Assembly (NCBI GenBank): GCA_001567185.1 | Contig: LNFR01000070.1 | Span: forward strand, 1 to 64,000 | Direction: 5' to 3' | Source of the DNA: Bacteroidetes bacterium OLB12 | Lineage (GTDB): Bacteria > Bacteroidota > Bacteroidia > Cytophagales > Cyclobacteriaceae | DNA: 64,000 nt | Shown: positions 62,961-64,000 of the stretch, in pieces | How positions within the stretch are numbered: the first letter of the stretch is position 1 | Layout of the letters: every line of letters starts with the position of its first letter | Program-made: the position numbers and the translations under genes | The notes under the pieces: generated by a model | The model's input: the letters and a program-made list of their open reading frames with translations, nothing else | What the model was told of the DNA's origin: nothing | Databases searched by the model: none

Positions 62961-64000
62961 ATGATTAGCACCGCTTCCATATCCGTAAAGAAAACTACGC
63001 AGTCGCGTTTAAGCACGGTTGACTTCAGTAACCTTGGATTTGGTAATTACCTTTCCGATCACATGCTGGTGGCCAAATACGATAAGGGTGCCTGGCAGGA
63101 TCCGCAGATTATTCCTTACGGTGATTTGATGATGAGCCCCGCCATGCTTTCGCTTCATTATGGCCAGGCTGTATTCGAAGGCATGAAGGCATTTTACATG
63201 AATGATGGTGCTATTAATATTTTTAGGGTAGATCGGCACCACCAGCGCTTAAACAAATCGCTTGCACGCATGTGCATGCCGGCCATCAGCAAAGAATTGT
63301 TTACAGCGGGACTGGAAGCAATTGTAACAACCGATGCTGCGTGGATTCCGAAAGACAGCGGAAGCTCGTTATACCTGCGGCCGGTAGTTTTTGCTTCCGA
63401 AGCCAAACTGGGTGTTAAAGTTTCCGATCAATATTTGTTTGTGATTTTAACCAGCCCGGTGGGGCCGTACTTTAGTAAACCGGTGCGATTAAAAGTTGAA
63501 CTGGAGTATGTGCGGGCCGCTGAAGGTGGAACCGGATTTGCTAAGTGTGCCGGTAATTATGGTGGTGCGTTTTATCCAACACAGCAAGCACGCGAACAGG
63601 GTTTTGACCAGGTAATCTGGACCGATGCCAAAGAACATAAATACATTGATGAGTCCGGGGCAATGAACATCATGTTTGTAATCGATAACAAACTGGTAAC
63701 ACCTGCCCTGTCATCTTCTATTTTGGATGGTGTTACCCGCAATACCATTATTACCTTAGCCAAGGACATGGGTGTTGCAGTTGAAGAAAGAAAAATCAGT
63801 ATTGCCGAAATTGAAAAAGCATTTCAGCAAAAAACTTTAACCGAAGCCTTTGGTGCCGGTACAGCTGCCGTGGTATCTCCCATTGCTACTATCAATATTC
63901 AAGGAACCGATTACCACCTTCCGGAAGTTAAAGACAACAGTTTTCAATTAACCGTTAAGAAAAAATTACAAGATATACGCAGTGGTGCAGCCCCCGATAA
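62961..64000 (+). CDS. ilvE: Branched-chain amino acid aminotransferase (cut by the right edge)
   Basis: Fold-type IV PLP aminotransferase. The frame is open from ATG 62961 to the end of the window (346 codons). Conserved stretches include LSLHYGQAVFEGMKAF, IFRVDRHHQRLNKSLARMCM, GTGFAKCAGNYGGAF with the catalytic lysine, DESGAMNIMFV and LDGVTRNTIITLAKDMG. It makes or degrades leucine, isoleucine and valine. Only the last few residues are missing. Confidence 0.95.
   Translation, partial: MISTASISVKKTTQSRLSTVDFSNLGFGNYLSDHMLVAKYDKGAWQDPQIIPYGDLMMSPAMLSLHYGQAVFEGMKAFYMNDGAINIFRVDRHHQRLNKSLARMCMPAISKELFTAGLEAIVTTDAAWIPKDSGSSLYLRPVVFASEAKLGVKVSDQYLFVILTSPVGPYFSKPVRLKVELEYVRAAEGGTGFAKCAGNYGGAFYPTQQAREQGFDQVIWTDAKEHKYIDESGAMNIMFVIDNKLVTPALSSSILDGVTRNTIITLAKDMGVAVEERKISIAEIEKAFQQKTLTEAFGAGTAAVVSPIATINIQGTDYHLPEVKDNSFQLTVKKKLQDIRSGAAPD

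Noticed and set aside
1..64000. tRNA, rRNA or CRISPR
   Set aside because: No cloverleaf with conserved TTCRANNC, no rRNA stretches and no regular spaced repeats were seen in the intergenic regions.

Overview
The window looks like a chromosomal piece of a Bacteroidota, most likely Cytophagales. The evidence is a type IX secretion C-terminal domain, SusC-like TonB receptors with a carboxypeptidase-regulatory-like front domain, LytTR and NtrC two-component pairs, a menaquinone gene, a CcoI copper pump of cbb3 oxidase, and repeated TAnnTTTG promoter boxes without Shine-Dalgarno sequences. I see no rRNA, tRNA, CRISPR array, phage or transposase gene. Gene density is high and most content is housekeeping or envelope function.

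Layout. 1-4.8 kb: Usp fragment, secreted M28 peptidase, a gluconokinase/6-phosphogluconate dehydrogenase pair, an orphan T9SS sorting domain. 4.8-9.05 kb: nuoABCD running into nnr (NAD(P)H-hydrate repair). 9.1-17.8 kb: PafA-type phosphatase, WG-repeat protein, an exported TldD/PmbA-like pair, an esterase. 17.8-24 kb: a short inverted-repeat element, then (reading right to left) menA, an Fnr-like regulator, two universal stress proteins and ccoI, with a good Fnr-type promoter in front of the usp-usp-ccoI operon. 24-31 kb: LytTR two-component pair, DinB, lipoprotein, ahcY, DsbA-like. 31-35 kb: operon of three secreted hydrolases. 35-41 kb: amino acid permease, lipoprotein, large M28 peptidase, 2-hydroxyacid dehydrogenase. 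41-51.6 kb: a metal-handling island with two TonB receptors, a Zn/Cd-type P-ATPase, a His/Cys-rich exported protein, a lipoprotein, and a three-gene ABC/FtsX/DUF3299-like set resembling zinc-starvation loci. 51.7-64 kb: birA, rsfS, ftsH, lpxH, NtrC/NtrY-type pair, acpP, a lipid-kinase-family gene, DUF2911, DinB-like, and ilvE cut by the right edge.

Main discoveries. (1) A 129-bp inverted-repeat element flanked by TA sits inside the signal-peptide codons of the DUF3299-like gene at 49.5 kb; removing it and one TA restores a perfect signal peptide. A second copy lies at 17.9 kb. (2) At least four genes carry an exact TAnnTTTG box 3-4 bases before the start codon, which implies leaderless or nearly leaderless transcripts. 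(3) The catalytic HExxxH motif of the exported TldD homologue is hidden by three compensating single-base deletions. (4) About a dozen genes carry one-base indels, mostly in homopolymers, so the sequence probably contains uncorrected read errors; those genes are annotated here as single genes and the break positions are given.
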